Shown here piece by piece: positions 18,760 to 28,019 of a stretch of DNA of 33,444 nt. The stretch comes from Candidatus Methanoperedens sp. (GTDB taxonomy: Archaea > Halobacteriota > Methanosarcinia > Methanosarcinales > Methanoperedenaceae): the NCBI GenBank assembly GCA_027460615.1, contig JAPZAO010000023.1:1-33444 (forward strand), in the 5' to 3' direction. Each line of letters begins with the position of its first letter. Position 1 is the stretch's first letter. The notes under the pieces were generated by a model that did not search any database, was not told the DNA's origin, and saw only the letters and a list, made by a program, of their open reading frames with translations. Made by a program: the position numbers and the translations under genes.

Positions 18760-19705
18760 AAAAAAGGGAAAGATCGCAGCAGTTATTGTTACTTATAATA
18801 GAAAAGAACTTTTAATCAATTGTTTAGAAAAATTACTGCAACAAACAAGGTCTCTCGACAGTATTATTATAATAGATAATGCAAGTACCGATGGAACACG
18901 AGAATGTTTAGAGGGAAGTGATTTTCTTAGTAATCCAAAAATAGATTACATAAAACTAATAGAAAATATCGGAGGAGCCGGGGGGTTTTATGAAGGAATT
19001 AAAAGAGGATATGAAAGAGGTTTCAATTGGGTATGGTTAATGGATGATGATGGGTTTCCAGAGGTAAACACACTAGAACTGTTTTGTTCTTTAGATCTGA
19101 ATCAAAACTCATGCTACTGTCCTATAGTGTTAGATCCGTTAGATAAAAATCAGCTGACTTTTGGATTTTGTGGTTTTTTCAATAACAAAAGCATCTATTT
19201 TCAGTCAATGAATGATGTCGATAGTTTCATAGGATCTTATAGAACAAAAATCATCAGTGGATATGGGAACTTTTTCAATGGAATTTTTCTTAATAGAGAA
19301 ATAATAAAAAGTATAGGATTTCCACGAAAAGAAATGTTCATTTGGGGTGATGAGAATGAATATCTTTTCAGGATATTGGCCAATGGTTTTAATGTTTGGA
19401 TTATGCTTGATAATGTATTTTATCATCCACGATTTCCACAAACCACTATTGCTTTCTTAGGGAAAAAAATATCTTATATTGATAATCCAGCTACTTGGAA
19501 ATATTATTACCAAACTCGTAATCTTTTATACATAAATAAAAAATATCGTAGCCAATTAAAAGTTAGATGGCCTATTTTAAAGTGTTTATTATCTAGACTA
19601 ATATTAGCCGCACATGTTAAAAAAATAAGAAATTTTATTTTGCTTGGTTTATTTGATCAAATACTTGGTCTTCCATATAAGACATTGAGCCAACTAAAGA
19701 AATGA
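18752..19705 (+). CDS. GT2 glycosyltransferase, probable galactofuranosyltransferase
   Basis: The 317-residue GT-A enzyme has VIVTYNRKELL, IIIDNASTDGTRE, the motif ENIGGAGGF (71-79) and Asp98-Asp99-Asp100 in LMDDDG, plus WGDENEYLFRI in the acceptor/catalytic half. The N-x-GGxGGF element is a feature of GlfT-like galactofuranosyltransferases, and the gene overlaps glf by eight bases, so UDP-Galf is the probable donor. No membrane segment is clear. Family assignment secure, donor is an inference. Confidence 0.8.
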   Translation: MDEKKGKIAAVIVTYNRKELLINCLEKLLQQTRSLDSIIIIDNASTDGTRECLEGSDFLSNPKIDYIKLIENIGGAGGFYEGIKRGYERGFNWVWLMDDDGFPEVNTLELFCSLDLNQNSCYCPIVLDPLDKNQLTFGFCGFFNNKSIYFQSMNDVDSFIGSYRTKIISGYGNFFNGIFLNREIIKSIGFPRKEMFIWGDENEYLFRILANGFNVWIMLDNVFYHPRFPQTTIAFLGKKISYIDNPATWKYYYQTRNLLYINKKYRSQLKVRWPILKCLLSRLILAAHVKKIRNFILLGLFDQILGLPYKTLSQLKK

Positions 19706-20979
19706 TATCAATAATATCAAGAATTTTACCACAGAGTATAAAAGAAAAAATCCGTTTAAGTAATTTTTGGCCATTCATATTGGAATATAAGGCAGGAAAA
19801 TTACACAAAGAATATAATCGGAGACGGGAGAAATATAAAACCCTAAAGGGAAATAAACAATTATCTATTTCTATAGGGAATGGCATGAATTCGTTAAAAC
19901 AACATTTTATTTCCTATGGAGGATGGAATCGTAAGCATAAAAAAGTTGGAGAAATTCATACATTTGCAATAGTTCGCAGGAAGACATGGGAAAAAAGTCT
20001 GGCTGATGAACTTAAAGCACTGGGTAAGGTGACGATATTTGATTTTTATGAGAGAGGTTTTGATGAGTCAATACAGACTAAAAGAAATTTATGGCTGAGA
20101 AAAAGAGAAGAAGAAAACAGTGAGATCATTAAAGTTTTACAGGAAACCCATAAAGCTGATCCTGTTGACTGGGTGTTTTGTTATTTTGATGGTCTGTTTA
20201 TTCTTAGATCAACAATTGAGACCATAAAAAACAGTTTTAATATTCCAACAGTAAACATGTGTCTTGATGATAAACATTCCTGGGATGGTTATAGACTTGG
20301 TGAGCAGATGACCGGTCAGATTGCTTTAGCTAGTGTTTTTGACCTTTCGTGGACTTCAGCTCGTATAGCTGTTGATTGGTATAATTTAGAAGGTGGTCGA
20401 TGCATTTATCTCCCAGAGGGATTTAATCCTGCGGAATATTATCCCACTGGTGTTGATTTTGATATTCCTGTAAGTTTTGTTGGAGCCTGCTATGGAGCAC
20501 GTCCTTTACTGATTAATTTTTTAAAAAAACATGGCATCCCGGTCCAGGTCTTTGGTAGCGGCTGGGGTAGGGAAGGTAGTGGATATGCAAGATCACCTAA
20601 CGAGATTTTTAATAGGAGTCAAATCAATCTTGGCGGTGGTTATATAGGTCATTCGATGGATTTGACTAATGTAAAAGGAAGGGATTTTGATATACCTGGT
20701 ACAGGTGGCGGCGCTTATCTGACAACTTTTAACTCTGACTTGGCACAACACTACCAAATAGGAAAAGAGATCCTCTGCTATCATAGTGTTGACGAGTGTC
20801 TTGAGCTCGTTCGACATTATCTTGACCGACCAGAAGAATGTCGGTCCATGGCAAAATTGGCACGAGACCGTTGCCTAGGGGAACATAGATGGCTACACAG
20901 GTATATATACATCTGTCAATTGCTTGGAATTCTTGATGATAAAATCTCGGTACCCGCCATTATAGATCAACTAAAATGA
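19702..20979 (+). CDS. CgeB-like glycosyltransferase (GT-B)
   Basis: The 425-residue protein has an N-terminal segment of about 90 basic residues, then a GT-B-like fold with FCYFDGLFIL, LDDKHSWDGYR and LPEGFNPAEYYP. The C-terminal half holds FGSGWGREGSGYA and DFDIPGTGGGAYLTTFNSDL, followed by GKEILCYHS and a final helix pair LVRHYLDRPEECRSMAK. This is the layout of the CgeB/Glyco_trans_1_2 family. It overlaps the previous gene by four bases and ends the AT-rich segment. Sugar specificity unknown. Confidence 0.7.
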   Translation: MISIISRILPQSIKEKIRLSNFWPFILEYKAGKLHKEYNRRREKYKTLKGNKQLSISIGNGMNSLKQHFISYGGWNRKHKKVGEIHTFAIVRRKTWEKSLADELKALGKVTIFDFYERGFDESIQTKRNLWLRKREEENSEIIKVLQETHKADPVDWVFCYFDGLFILRSTIETIKNSFNIPTVNMCLDDKHSWDGYRLGEQMTGQIALASVFDLSWTSARIAVDWYNLEGGRCIYLPEGFNPAEYYPTGVDFDIPVSFVGACYGARPLLINFLKKHGIPVQVFGSGWGREGSGYARSPNEIFNRSQINLGGGYIGHSMDLTNVKGRDFDIPGTGGGAYLTTFNSDLAQHYQIGKEILCYHSVDECLELVRHYLDRPEECRSMAKLARDRCLGEHRWLHRYIYICQLLGILDDKISVPAIIDQLK

Positions 20980-21002
20980 TGTTGTTGGAGTCTTTGCGTA
21001 AT

Positions 21003-21059
21003 ACGGAGTCCGTCCAATCGCGTAAGTAGCGATTTCACGAGAATCGAATCTGAGATTCG
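21003..21059 (+). other. Cluster of three short inverted repeats in the 229-base gap
   Basis: ACGGA/TCCGT (21003-21013, 1-base loop), ATCGC/GCGAT (21017-21033, 7-base loop) and CGAATC/GATTCG (21045-21059, 3-base loop) lie next to each other between two CgeB-like genes, at the point where base composition changes. No T-run follows, so a simple terminator is unlikely. The rest of 20980-21208 has only a 36-codon open stretch ending at 21172 without a start codon or recognised similarity. Confidence 0.45.
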
Positions 21060-21208
21060 CCCGATTTCAAAGTTCTGGTTCACTTTTTCACTGCTGGTGG
21101 CGTGGCTGATAACATGGTTGATGAGCAAGTGATTACAGCTGGTTTTGCTACCTGCAATGAGGTTGCATCATGAGGCTTTGATGGTCGATTCCGGAGGGTG
21201 GGAACGAA

Positions 21209-22276
21209 TTGAAGATACTCATCGCAGGCGACTGGCGCTGGCCAATCTATGAACAGGCATTTAGCCAAGCCCTTTCGGAACTGGGGCATCATGTTATTCC
21301 TTTTTCATTTAGTGATTATTTTGCTGGACGAATTGGACATTATCAAAGCGCCATCCCCTTTCCAGGTCCTGCATTATTGAGGATTAACAAACAATTGTTG
21401 AAAAAAGCAAGTGTTGAGAAGCCGGAAGTGGTTTTTGTGTGGAGAGGAACGCATATCTTACCAGGAACAATAAAACAGTTGAATCGTACTGGCATCCTGA
21501 CGGCTTCTTATAACAATGACGACCCTTTCGGTTCAAGAACGCACGGCAAAGTTCCTTGGCATCATCACCTCCTTTGGTTTTGGTATTTACTAAGTCTGAA
21601 TCATTACCAACATAACTTTTTTTATCGGCAGGTGAATGTCGACGAGGCTTTGGCGATGGGTGCATTGCACGCAAAGGTTTTAAAGCCATACTTTATTCCA
21701 TGGCTGCATCGCCCCATGGTGCTTCCTAAGGTTGAGGCAAGTCGCTTTAGCTGTGATGTGGTCTTCGTCGGCCACTACGAACCCGATGACCGTGTTAATC
21801 ATCTGAGGGCGCTGGTTCATTCGAGGCTATCAGTTAAACTCTTCGGGGGTCGGTATTGGACCCCGAAGGTTTTGGGAGACTTGTACTCCTACTTCGCGCC
21901 TATTGTCCCTACCGAAGGTGATAACTACGCAAAAGCTCTGTGTGGCGCCAAAGTATGCCTCGCGTTTCTGTCAAAGCTCAATCGCGACACCTATACGCGG
22001 CGCTGCTTGGAGATTCCCGCCTGCGGCCGAGTCATGCTCGCAGAGCGCACGGACGACTTACTTGGCATGTTTGGGGAAGACAAGGAAGCCTGCTTCTTCT
22101 CATCCACTGAAGAACTGGTTACCAAAGCCAAATGGTTGGTGGAAAACCCGAATATCGCCGACCAGATCGCCCAAGCCGGCCAGAGGCGGGTTTGGGCTGA
22201 TGGGCATGATGTAAAGAGCCGGGTGGGGGAGTTTCTAGACGCTGTGAATAGAAATAACAGTGGACCTTTTAAATAA
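21209..22276 (+). CDS. CgeB-like glycosyltransferase (GT-B), second copy
   Basis: The 355-residue protein starts MKILIAGDWRWPIYEQAFSQ and has DPFGS, CDVVFVGHYEPDDR, KLFGGRYW, and RRCLEIPACGRVMLAERTDD then GKGE-like EDKEACFFSS, the CgeB/DUF3880-type pattern with a Glu in the C-terminal nucleotide-sugar region. TTG 21209 is preferred: GGAGGGTGGG lies 9-14 bases upstream and no better start is close. It opens the higher-GC region. It is only distantly similar to the CgeB-like gene before it. Donor sugar unknown. Confidence 0.7.
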   Translation: MKILIAGDWRWPIYEQAFSQALSELGHHVIPFSFSDYFAGRIGHYQSAIPFPGPALLRINKQLLKKASVEKPEVVFVWRGTHILPGTIKQLNRTGILTASYNNDDPFGSRTHGKVPWHHHLLWFWYLLSLNHYQHNFFYRQVNVDEALAMGALHAKVLKPYFIPWLHRPMVLPKVEASRFSCDVVFVGHYEPDDRVNHLRALVHSRLSVKLFGGRYWTPKVLGDLYSYFAPIVPTEGDNYAKALCGAKVCLAFLSKLNRDTYTRRCLEIPACGRVMLAERTDDLLGMFGEDKEACFFSSTEELVTKAKWLVENPNIADQIAQAGQRRVWADGHDVKSRVGEFLDAVNRNNSGPFK

Positions 22277-22305
22277 ACGAGAGAATAGATGCGAAGCTTG
22301 ATGCA

Positions 22306-23367
22306 ATGAAGATCGTTTATCTCTATGCTGAGGTCATGGGTTACACCATGGCAACGATCAGGGAGTTGATCGATCGTCATGTCGCAGAATTACATATTGT
22401 TCATTTGGATTCAAAGAAGTTAACACCTTATAAGTACCAAAATGCCAACAATGTGACTTTCTATGGTCGTTCGGCATATTCAACAGCCATGATCAAAGAG
22501 TTGGTGAGTCGCGTGGATCCCGATTTGGTAGTTGTGTCAGGTTGGCAGGATAGAGGATATCTACAAGTAGCCAGGCTGCTTAGAAAGAAAGGGATTCCAG
22601 TCGTTACTGGGTTTGATGATCAGTGGCATGGTACTCCACGGCAAATTGCGGCATCATATTTCAGTTTTTTTCTAAAGCGATATTTCAGTCACGCATGGGT
22701 ATCGGGACCATATCAGTTTGAATTTGCTAGACGGATGGGATTTAACAAGGACGAAATTGTTTTTAATCTTTATAGTGCTGATCTTACGCTATTCAATGAT
22801 GTCTACAATAAGGCACAACATAACAAGCAATCAAATTATCCCCATCGTTTCTTATTTGTCGGTCGATTTGAAAAGATTAAGGGCGTTGATCTGTTGGTAG
22901 AGACATGGAACAGTCTCGGAGATAAGAGAAAGGATTGGGAGCTTCATTTTATAGGCGACGGATCGCTCAAAAGTTATTTGAAGGCGCAAACTGGAATTAC
23001 AATCAGTGATTTCATGCAACCAAATCGCCTAAAGGATGAGATTTTAGGCGCTGGTTGTTTCATCTTGCCAAGTCGTAAAGAGCCATGGGGTGTAGTTATC
23101 CATGAGTTTGTTGCTGCTGGTTTGCCAATCATCTGCTCAGATACCTGCGGTGCAGCGCCAGTTTTCTTGATTCATGGCTTAAATGGTTTCAGCTTTAAGT
23201 CGGAAAACATAGACTCGCTGAGTAGGCAAATGCTAAATATTATAAACACTGATGATCAGGAACTCTGTAAAATGTCTGAACATTCACATGGTTTAGGGCA
23301 GCAGATTACACCTGCAATGTCCGCAGCAAGTCTAATCTCAATCAAGCGTCAAACGGCTGCAGTCTAA
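22306..23367 (+). CDS. GT4-family glycosyltransferase
   Basis: The 353-residue GT-B enzyme has the phosphate-site pattern FLFVGRFEKIKGVDLLVETW, GDGSLKSYL, and the C-terminal catalytic EPWGVVIHEFVAAGLPII (E-x7-E) typical of GT4. The first half contains VVSGWQDRGY and GFDDQWHGTPRQ. It belongs to the assembly of the repeat unit from a nucleotide sugar on the cytoplasmic side. It starts 29 bases after the previous gene, where a short TAAACGAGAGA stretch resembles a single 9-bp repeat unit. Linkage and donor are not determinable. Confidence 0.8.
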   Translation: MKIVYLYAEVMGYTMATIRELIDRHVAELHIVHLDSKKLTPYKYQNANNVTFYGRSAYSTAMIKELVSRVDPDLVVVSGWQDRGYLQVARLLRKKGIPVVTGFDDQWHGTPRQIAASYFSFFLKRYFSHAWVSGPYQFEFARRMGFNKDEIVFNLYSADLTLFNDVYNKAQHNKQSNYPHRFLFVGRFEKIKGVDLLVETWNSLGDKRKDWELHFIGDGSLKSYLKAQTGITISDFMQPNRLKDEILGAGCFILPSRKEPWGVVIHEFVAAGLPIICSDTCGAAPVFLIHGLNGFSFKSENIDSLSRQMLNIINTDDQELCKMSEHSHGLGQQITPAMSAASLISIKRQTAAV

Positions 23368-23371
23368 GATT

Positions 23372-24217
23372 ATGTTTTTGGTCTCACAAGTCTATGCATG
23401 GATCTACTTTACAGTGAAGCGGTTGTTCGGATATCAAATACCCGGCCTTGGTTTTTTGTTGCGCCGGATTCATGCTAATCGCATGTTTGAGATATCAGGC
23501 AGGAAGATGTGGTTTAACCACAAAGTAGCGTCCTCTTACGGGCTCCTTATTTTGGGTATCTGGCAGGAACCTGAAACACATTCGATACTTTCGGCCATCA
23601 TCGTGGCACTTAATAAGCGGGCTGTAGCATTCGTCGACGTGGGGGCCAATGTTGGTGAAATGATGATTGACATCGGACGGTATAAACACGTAACCGTCTA
23701 TGGTTTCGAACCTTCGGAAGAATGTTGTAGGGCGATAGAGAGATCCCTGTTAGCAAATCGTGATAAAAACTCAAAAATTTACAACAAGCTTGTCGGTGAT
23801 TCTGTTTGTCAAATGCCATTTAATGAGGGTGCTAATGTTTTTGCGGCTTCAGTATTATCTATGCAGTCTGCATCGTCTTCCAAACATGCCGAACAGACCA
23901 CTCTGGATTATGAACTTAGTCTTCCAGAAGAACATATCGTCATGCTCATCGATGTCGAAGGCTATGAGCCTCAAGTATTGCGGGGGGGGATACAGCTTAT
24001 CAAACAGAAGCGCCCATTGATTATCTTCGAATATAACTTAGTATCGAAGCAGTACTTCAGCATTGCTGATATTCAGAATATTCTTGGCGCCGATTATAAA
24101 ATCTTTCGGCTCCGCAGAGACGTGAAACTGGATTCTGATGTTGAAAATGCCTGGAATTGTGTGGCCATTCCCAATGGCTCTGTTTATCAAGAGATTCTGC
24201 GCAATCGAACCATGTGA
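23372..24217 (+). CDS. FkbM-family methyltransferase
   Basis: The 281-residue protein contains VDVGANVGEMMIDIG as SAM motif I, VYGFEPSEECC as the acidic second strand, and MLIDVEGYEPQVLRGG with RPLIIFEYN, the standard FkbM layout. FkbM proteins O-methylate sugars in surface glycans. The N-terminal 75 residues are less conserved. It begins four bases after the previous gene and is followed by a GT4 gene, so it is likely part of the same transcript. Acceptor sugar is unknown. Confidence 0.8.
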   Translation: MFLVSQVYAWIYFTVKRLFGYQIPGLGFLLRRIHANRMFEISGRKMWFNHKVASSYGLLILGIWQEPETHSILSAIIVALNKRAVAFVDVGANVGEMMIDIGRYKHVTVYGFEPSEECCRAIERSLLANRDKNSKIYNKLVGDSVCQMPFNEGANVFAASVLSMQSASSSKHAEQTTLDYELSLPEEHIVMLIDVEGYEPQVLRGGIQLIKQKRPLIIFEYNLVSKQYFSIADIQNILGADYKIFRLRRDVKLDSDVENAWNCVAIPNGSVYQEILRNRTM

Positions 24218-24269
24218 ATGGCCTTCTGGTGTGTTAAGGATCAATAATCCTGATGGGTGACCTCTACAC

Positions 24270-25412
24270 GTGACTGAAGGACTCGTTGTTGGAATTGACG
24301 CCTCTCGTAACCGCTCCGGGGGTGCCAAGGCACATCTTGCAGGAATCCTCAGCGAAGGCGATCCGCTCAAACACGGCGTCGAAGAGGTTCATGTCTGGAC
24401 TTATGCCTCATTACTAGATTCTATCCCAGAACGACCTTGGCTGGTTAAGCACAATCCAAGAGAACTTGAACAGTCCCTAGCGAAGCAACTGTGCTGGCAG
24501 GCAACCAAACTTTCGAGTGAAGTGGCAGCGGCTGGATGCGACATCTTGTTTACAACAGATGCAAGCACTTTTTGTCGTTTCAAGCCGATGGTGGTTATGA
24601 GTCAGGATATGCTTCCCTACGAACCGGGGATGATGAAGTACTTTGGGTTTACAAGAGACCGGTTGCGGTTACTGACGATATTATATCTTCAAAACCGCGC
24701 GATGAGAGCTGCGGATGGTGTAATCTTTCTTTCGCGATATGCTTCCAAGGTCATTCAGCAATCCTGCGGGCCACTTTCGCATATCGCGTTTATTCCTCAC
24801 GGTATAGGCGCGGATTTCAAACACTCTGAGGCAGCCCAAGACTGGCCAGTTAGCAATGAACACCCCGTTCGTTGCATATATGTTTCCGATACCATGATGT
24901 ATAAGCATCAATGGATGGTTGTGAAAGCTATCGCAAGGCTTCGTAGACAAGGGTATAATGTTGCCTTGCAGCTCATTGGAGATGGTTCAGGTAGGGCTCA
25001 GCGGTTGCTGGACCAAGAAATTGCTCGCTGTGATCCGAATAGGACATTCGTCACCCAGACAGGTTTTGTTCCGCATAAGGAACTGCCTGCGAACCTTGTA
25101 AATTCAGACTTGTTTGTCTTCGCTTCAGGTTGCGAAAATATGCCTGTTTCTCTTTTGGAAGCCATGGCGGTTGGGTTGCCTATTGCATGCTCTAATCGGG
25201 GTCCTATGCCTGAGGTACTTCAAGATGGCGGTGTTTACTTCGACCCCGAAAATCCTGACTCAATTGCCGCTGCAATGGAACGACTCATATGTGACCGTGC
25301 TCTTCGTGAGAGGGTCGCACAGCGCGCCAAGCAACTATCTGAACAATATTCTTGGTCTCGTTGCTCCGAGGAAACCTGGAGGTTTATTACGGAGACATTA
25401 AGGAGCGTTTGA
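24270..25412 (+). CDS. GT4-family glycosyltransferase
   Basis: The 380-residue GT-B enzyme has the N-terminal GIDASRNRSGGAKAH (acceptor-side Gly-rich loop), LQLIGDGSG, and ENMPVSLLEAMAVGLPIACS (E-x7-E region) with PMPEVLQDGGVYFDPENPD, all GT4 features. The start is GTG 24270, since no ATG is available before the conserved segment. It ends two bases before the wbuX start. Donor sugar unknown. Confidence 0.8.
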   Translation: MTEGLVVGIDASRNRSGGAKAHLAGILSEGDPLKHGVEEVHVWTYASLLDSIPERPWLVKHNPRELEQSLAKQLCWQATKLSSEVAAAGCDILFTTDASTFCRFKPMVVMSQDMLPYEPGMMKYFGFTRDRLRLLTILYLQNRAMRAADGVIFLSRYASKVIQQSCGPLSHIAFIPHGIGADFKHSEAAQDWPVSNEHPVRCIYVSDTMMYKHQWMVVKAIARLRRQGYNVALQLIGDGSGRAQRLLDQEIARCDPNRTFVTQTGFVPHKELPANLVNSDLFVFASGCENMPVSLLEAMAVGLPIACSNRGPMPEVLQDGGVYFDPENPDSIAAAMERLICDRALRERVAQRAKQLSEQYSWSRCSEETWRFITETLRSV

Positions 25413-25414
25413 GC

Positions 25415-26554
25415 ATGGCAAACCGACCCTATCGGATATGTACAAACTGTGTCATGGACACAACGGACCCCAAACTTACTTTTGATGAAAAGGGTGTCTG
25501 TGACCATTGTCATACCTTTTATAAGTACGTCCAACCAAACTGGCACACCGATGGACGAGGCCTTGCACCGCTACAAGCTACTGTCGAGATGATTAAGTGT
25601 GCGGGAAAAGGCAGGGACTTTGACTGCATCATTGGCATAAGTGGAGGAGTCGATAGTTCCTACCTTACGTATTTTGCGAAGGAACAACTGGGCCTTCGTC
25701 CTCTTGTTTTCCATGTAGATGCTGGATGGAATTCACAAGAAGCAGTCAATAACATTGAGAAACTTGTCGATAAGCTGAGTCTCGACCTTTACACAGAGGT
25801 CATTGATTGGGAAGAAATGCGAGATCTACAGCTCGCATTTCTTAAATCAGGGGTACCTCATATAGACACACCTCAGGATCATGCCTTTTTCGCTAACATG
25901 TATAGATTTGCGGAAAAATATCATGTCAAGTACATCCTTACGGGTGGGAATTACTCGACGGAGTGTGTTGACATGCCTATAGACTGGATGTATTACCAGT
26001 CTGACATCGTACAGTTGCGCGACATTCATCGACGATTTGGAACTCGGGAGCTGGCTAAGTTTCCCACTACGTCCATCTTGTACCATAAGTTTTATTTGCC
26101 ATACATCAAGGGCATCAAGCTTGTTAGGCCTTTGGATTATATTCCTTATGTCAAAAAAGATGCAATGAGATTTTTAGTTGAAGAATTCGGCTGGCAGCTA
26201 TACCAAGAAAAACATTATGAATCACGATTTACAAAGTTTTACGAAGGCTATTGGCTTCCTAGAAAATTCGGTTACGATACGAGAAAGGTGACCTATTCGA
26301 GCATGATCCTTACCAAGCAAATGTCACGGGAGGAGGCCCTCAAAAGGCTTAAACACCCTCCTTTGGATGAGGCAACAATATCGCGAGAAGTCGACTATGT
26401 AGCCAGCAAGCTGGGTATTTCTGTAGAGGAACTGCTGGGCTATTTGTCTGCACCGAACAAGGGTTATAAAGACTATAAATCGCAGGCATATCTTTATGCG
26501 ATAGGTGGTTTTGTAATGAGAGTTCTCGGGTTGGACTTTGGTGGTAGACGTTGA
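25415..26554 (+). CDS. wbuX: N-acetyl sugar amidotransferase, WbuX/WbpG/PseA type
   Basis: This enzyme uses ammonia from its HisH-like partner to turn a sugar N-acetyl (or carboxamide) group into an acetamidino group. The 379-residue protein has CTNC (Cys9/Cys12) and CDHC (Cys29/Cys32), consistent with a zinc site, and the PP-loop ISGGVDSSY (residues 75-83) that binds ATP. ATG 25415 has an AAGGAGCG site; an earlier in-frame ATG at 25352 lies inside the previous gene. It is followed by HisH- and HisF-like genes with overlapping ends, the known operon order in Pseudomonas and Escherichia O-antigen clusters. Confidence 0.9.
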   Translation: MANRPYRICTNCVMDTTDPKLTFDEKGVCDHCHTFYKYVQPNWHTDGRGLAPLQATVEMIKCAGKGRDFDCIIGISGGVDSSYLTYFAKEQLGLRPLVFHVDAGWNSQEAVNNIEKLVDKLSLDLYTEVIDWEEMRDLQLAFLKSGVPHIDTPQDHAFFANMYRFAEKYHVKYILTGGNYSTECVDMPIDWMYYQSDIVQLRDIHRRFGTRELAKFPTTSILYHKFYLPYIKGIKLVRPLDYIPYVKKDAMRFLVEEFGWQLYQEKHYESRFTKFYEGYWLPRKFGYDTRKVTYSSMILTKQMSREEALKRLKHPPLDEATISREVDYVASKLGISVEELLGYLSAPNKGYKDYKSQAYLYAIGGFVMRVLGLDFGGRR

Positions 26555-27165
26555 TTGCTATTGTAAATTACGGTCTTGGCAATATCCAAGCCCTTGTTAA
26601 TATCTACAGGCGTCTAAACATTCCGGTAGCCATTGCGGACAGAGCTGATGAGCTACGAGGGGCTGATAAAATCATTCTTCCTGGTGTGGGTGCCTTTGAC
26701 TGGGCGATGACCCTTTTGAACGAATCTGGAATGCGAAAAGCTATTGATGAATTTGTTATCGAAAAGAGGAAGCCCGTCTTAGGGATTTGCGTTGGCATGC
26801 AGATGATGGCCCAGAGAAGCGATGAGGGGATTTTGGACGGGCTTGGGTGGATTGATGCAGAGGTCAGAAGATTCGATCAATCATTTTTCAAGGAGAAGAT
26901 GCAACTTCCTCATATGGGGTGGAACGACGTAGTACCGAAAAAGGTCGATGGCTTATTCCGCGAATTGGAAAATGGCGCACGGTTCTACTTTTTGCATTCT
27001 TATTATGTTTTGCCAAGCAACCCGGAATGGGTACTTGCGGTTACGAACTACGGCGCTCCCTTCGCATCGAGTGTGTGTGCAGTAAATGTATATGGTGTAC
27101 AGTTCCATCCTGAGAAAAGCCACCAATGGGGCATACAGTTGTTGAAAAATTTTGCGGAATTATGA
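26551..27165 (+). CDS. hisH: HisH-like glutamine amidotransferase of the sugar amidation set
   Basis: A 204-residue class I glutaminase with catalytic Cys80 in LGICVGMQ and His186/Glu188 in QFHPEKS, releasing ammonia from glutamine. The oxyanion-site PGVGAFDWAM and the GLGNIQALVN start match HisH. It overlaps wbuX by four bases (TTGA at 26551), so TTG is the start. In this context it is the glutaminase partner for WbuX rather than a histidine enzyme: no other his genes are near. Confidence 0.9.
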   Translation: MIAIVNYGLGNIQALVNIYRRLNIPVAIADRADELRGADKIILPGVGAFDWAMTLLNESGMRKAIDEFVIEKRKPVLGICVGMQMMAQRSDEGILDGLGWIDAEVRRFDQSFFKEKMQLPHMGWNDVVPKKVDGLFRELENGARFYFLHSYYVLPSNPEWVLAVTNYGAPFASSVCAVNVYGVQFHPEKSHQWGIQLLKNFAEL

Positions 27166-27950
27166 ATATGCTTCGCCCAAGAATCATCCCTTGTTTATTG
27201 GTTAAGAACGGCGGGTTGGTCAAAACTGTACAGTTCAGTAATCCAAAGTATGTGGGAGACCCCATTAACGCTGTTCGCATCTTCAACGAAAAAGAAGTGG
27301 ATGAACTCGTCGTGCTTGATATCGATGCGACTGTGCGGAGGCGGGAACCTGATTACACCCTAATTAAAAACCTTGCGGCCGAATGCCGCATGCCGTTGTG
27401 CTACGGGGGAGGGGTCAAGACAGTTGAGCAGATACAGAAGATTATTACCTTAGGGGTCGAAAAAGTCGCCATTGGCGCCGCTGCCATCGAAACGCCCGGT
27501 TTGATTTCTAATGCAGCCGCACGGGTGGGAAGTCAAAGCATTGTGGTGGTAATGGATATCAAAAAAACAGGCTTTCTCCGTCGTTACGAGTTGTTTACCC
27601 ACAATGGCACTCGGTGGACTGGCTTCAATCCCGTGGAATTTGCAAAAAGAATTGATGAGAACGGCGCAGGTGAGGTCCTGATCAATTCGATTGACAATGA
27701 TGGGGTCATGGAGGGATACGATTCGAGCCTTATAAAGGCTGTGAGGGAAGCCATCACGTTGCCCATGACAGTACTAGGAGGTGCCGGTAGATTGGAAGAC
27801 ATATCCAGGCTGATTCAGCAATTCGGCATTATTGGCGCTGGAGCGGGAAGTCTCTTCGTTTTTAAAGGCAAATATAGAGCCGTATTGATCACCTACCCAA
27901 GCCGTACCGAAAAAGATTCCCTGCTCAGAGTTGCTGGCTCGTCTGCCTAA
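27162..27950 (+). CDS. wbuZ: HisF-like protein WbuZ (glycosyl amidation-associated)
   Basis: The roughly 262-residue (beta-alpha)8 barrel resembles imidazole glycerol phosphate synthase cyclase (HisF). The N-terminal segment reads RIIPCLLVKNGGLVKTVQF. True HisF has CLDVKDG, with catalytic Asp11; here that Asp is Leu (residue 13 with ATG 27162), typical of the glycan-associated branch. An aspartate is kept at VVVMDIKK. It probably serves as the structural partner that channels ammonia from the HisH-like protein to WbuX. ATG 27162 overlaps the hisH stop (ATGA); ATG 27168 is an alternative. Confidence 0.9.
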   Translation: MNMLRPRIIPCLLVKNGGLVKTVQFSNPKYVGDPINAVRIFNEKEVDELVVLDIDATVRRREPDYTLIKNLAAECRMPLCYGGGVKTVEQIQKIITLGVEKVAIGAAAIETPGLISNAAARVGSQSIVVVMDIKKTGFLRRYELFTHNGTRWTGFNPVEFAKRIDENGAGEVLINSIDNDGVMEGYDSSLIKAVREAITLPMTVLGGAGRLEDISRLIQQFGIIGAGAGSLFVFKGKYRAVLITYPSRTEKDSLLRVAGSSA

Positions 27951-28019
27951 AGTTCGATCGTTTTCTGAAGTTGCGGAGCTTCGTTTTAAGCAAATTCTCT
28001 AAGGTTTTAGGGTAACGCC

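Noticed and set aside
21384-21689. Minus-strand ORF of 101 codons
   Set aside because: Antisense to the CgeB-like gene, with no family features.
26551-27950. Histidine biosynthesis hisH-hisF operon
   Set aside because: HisF lacks its catalytic Asp, and the genes are fused in order and overlap to the sugar amidotransferase wbuX with no other his gene.
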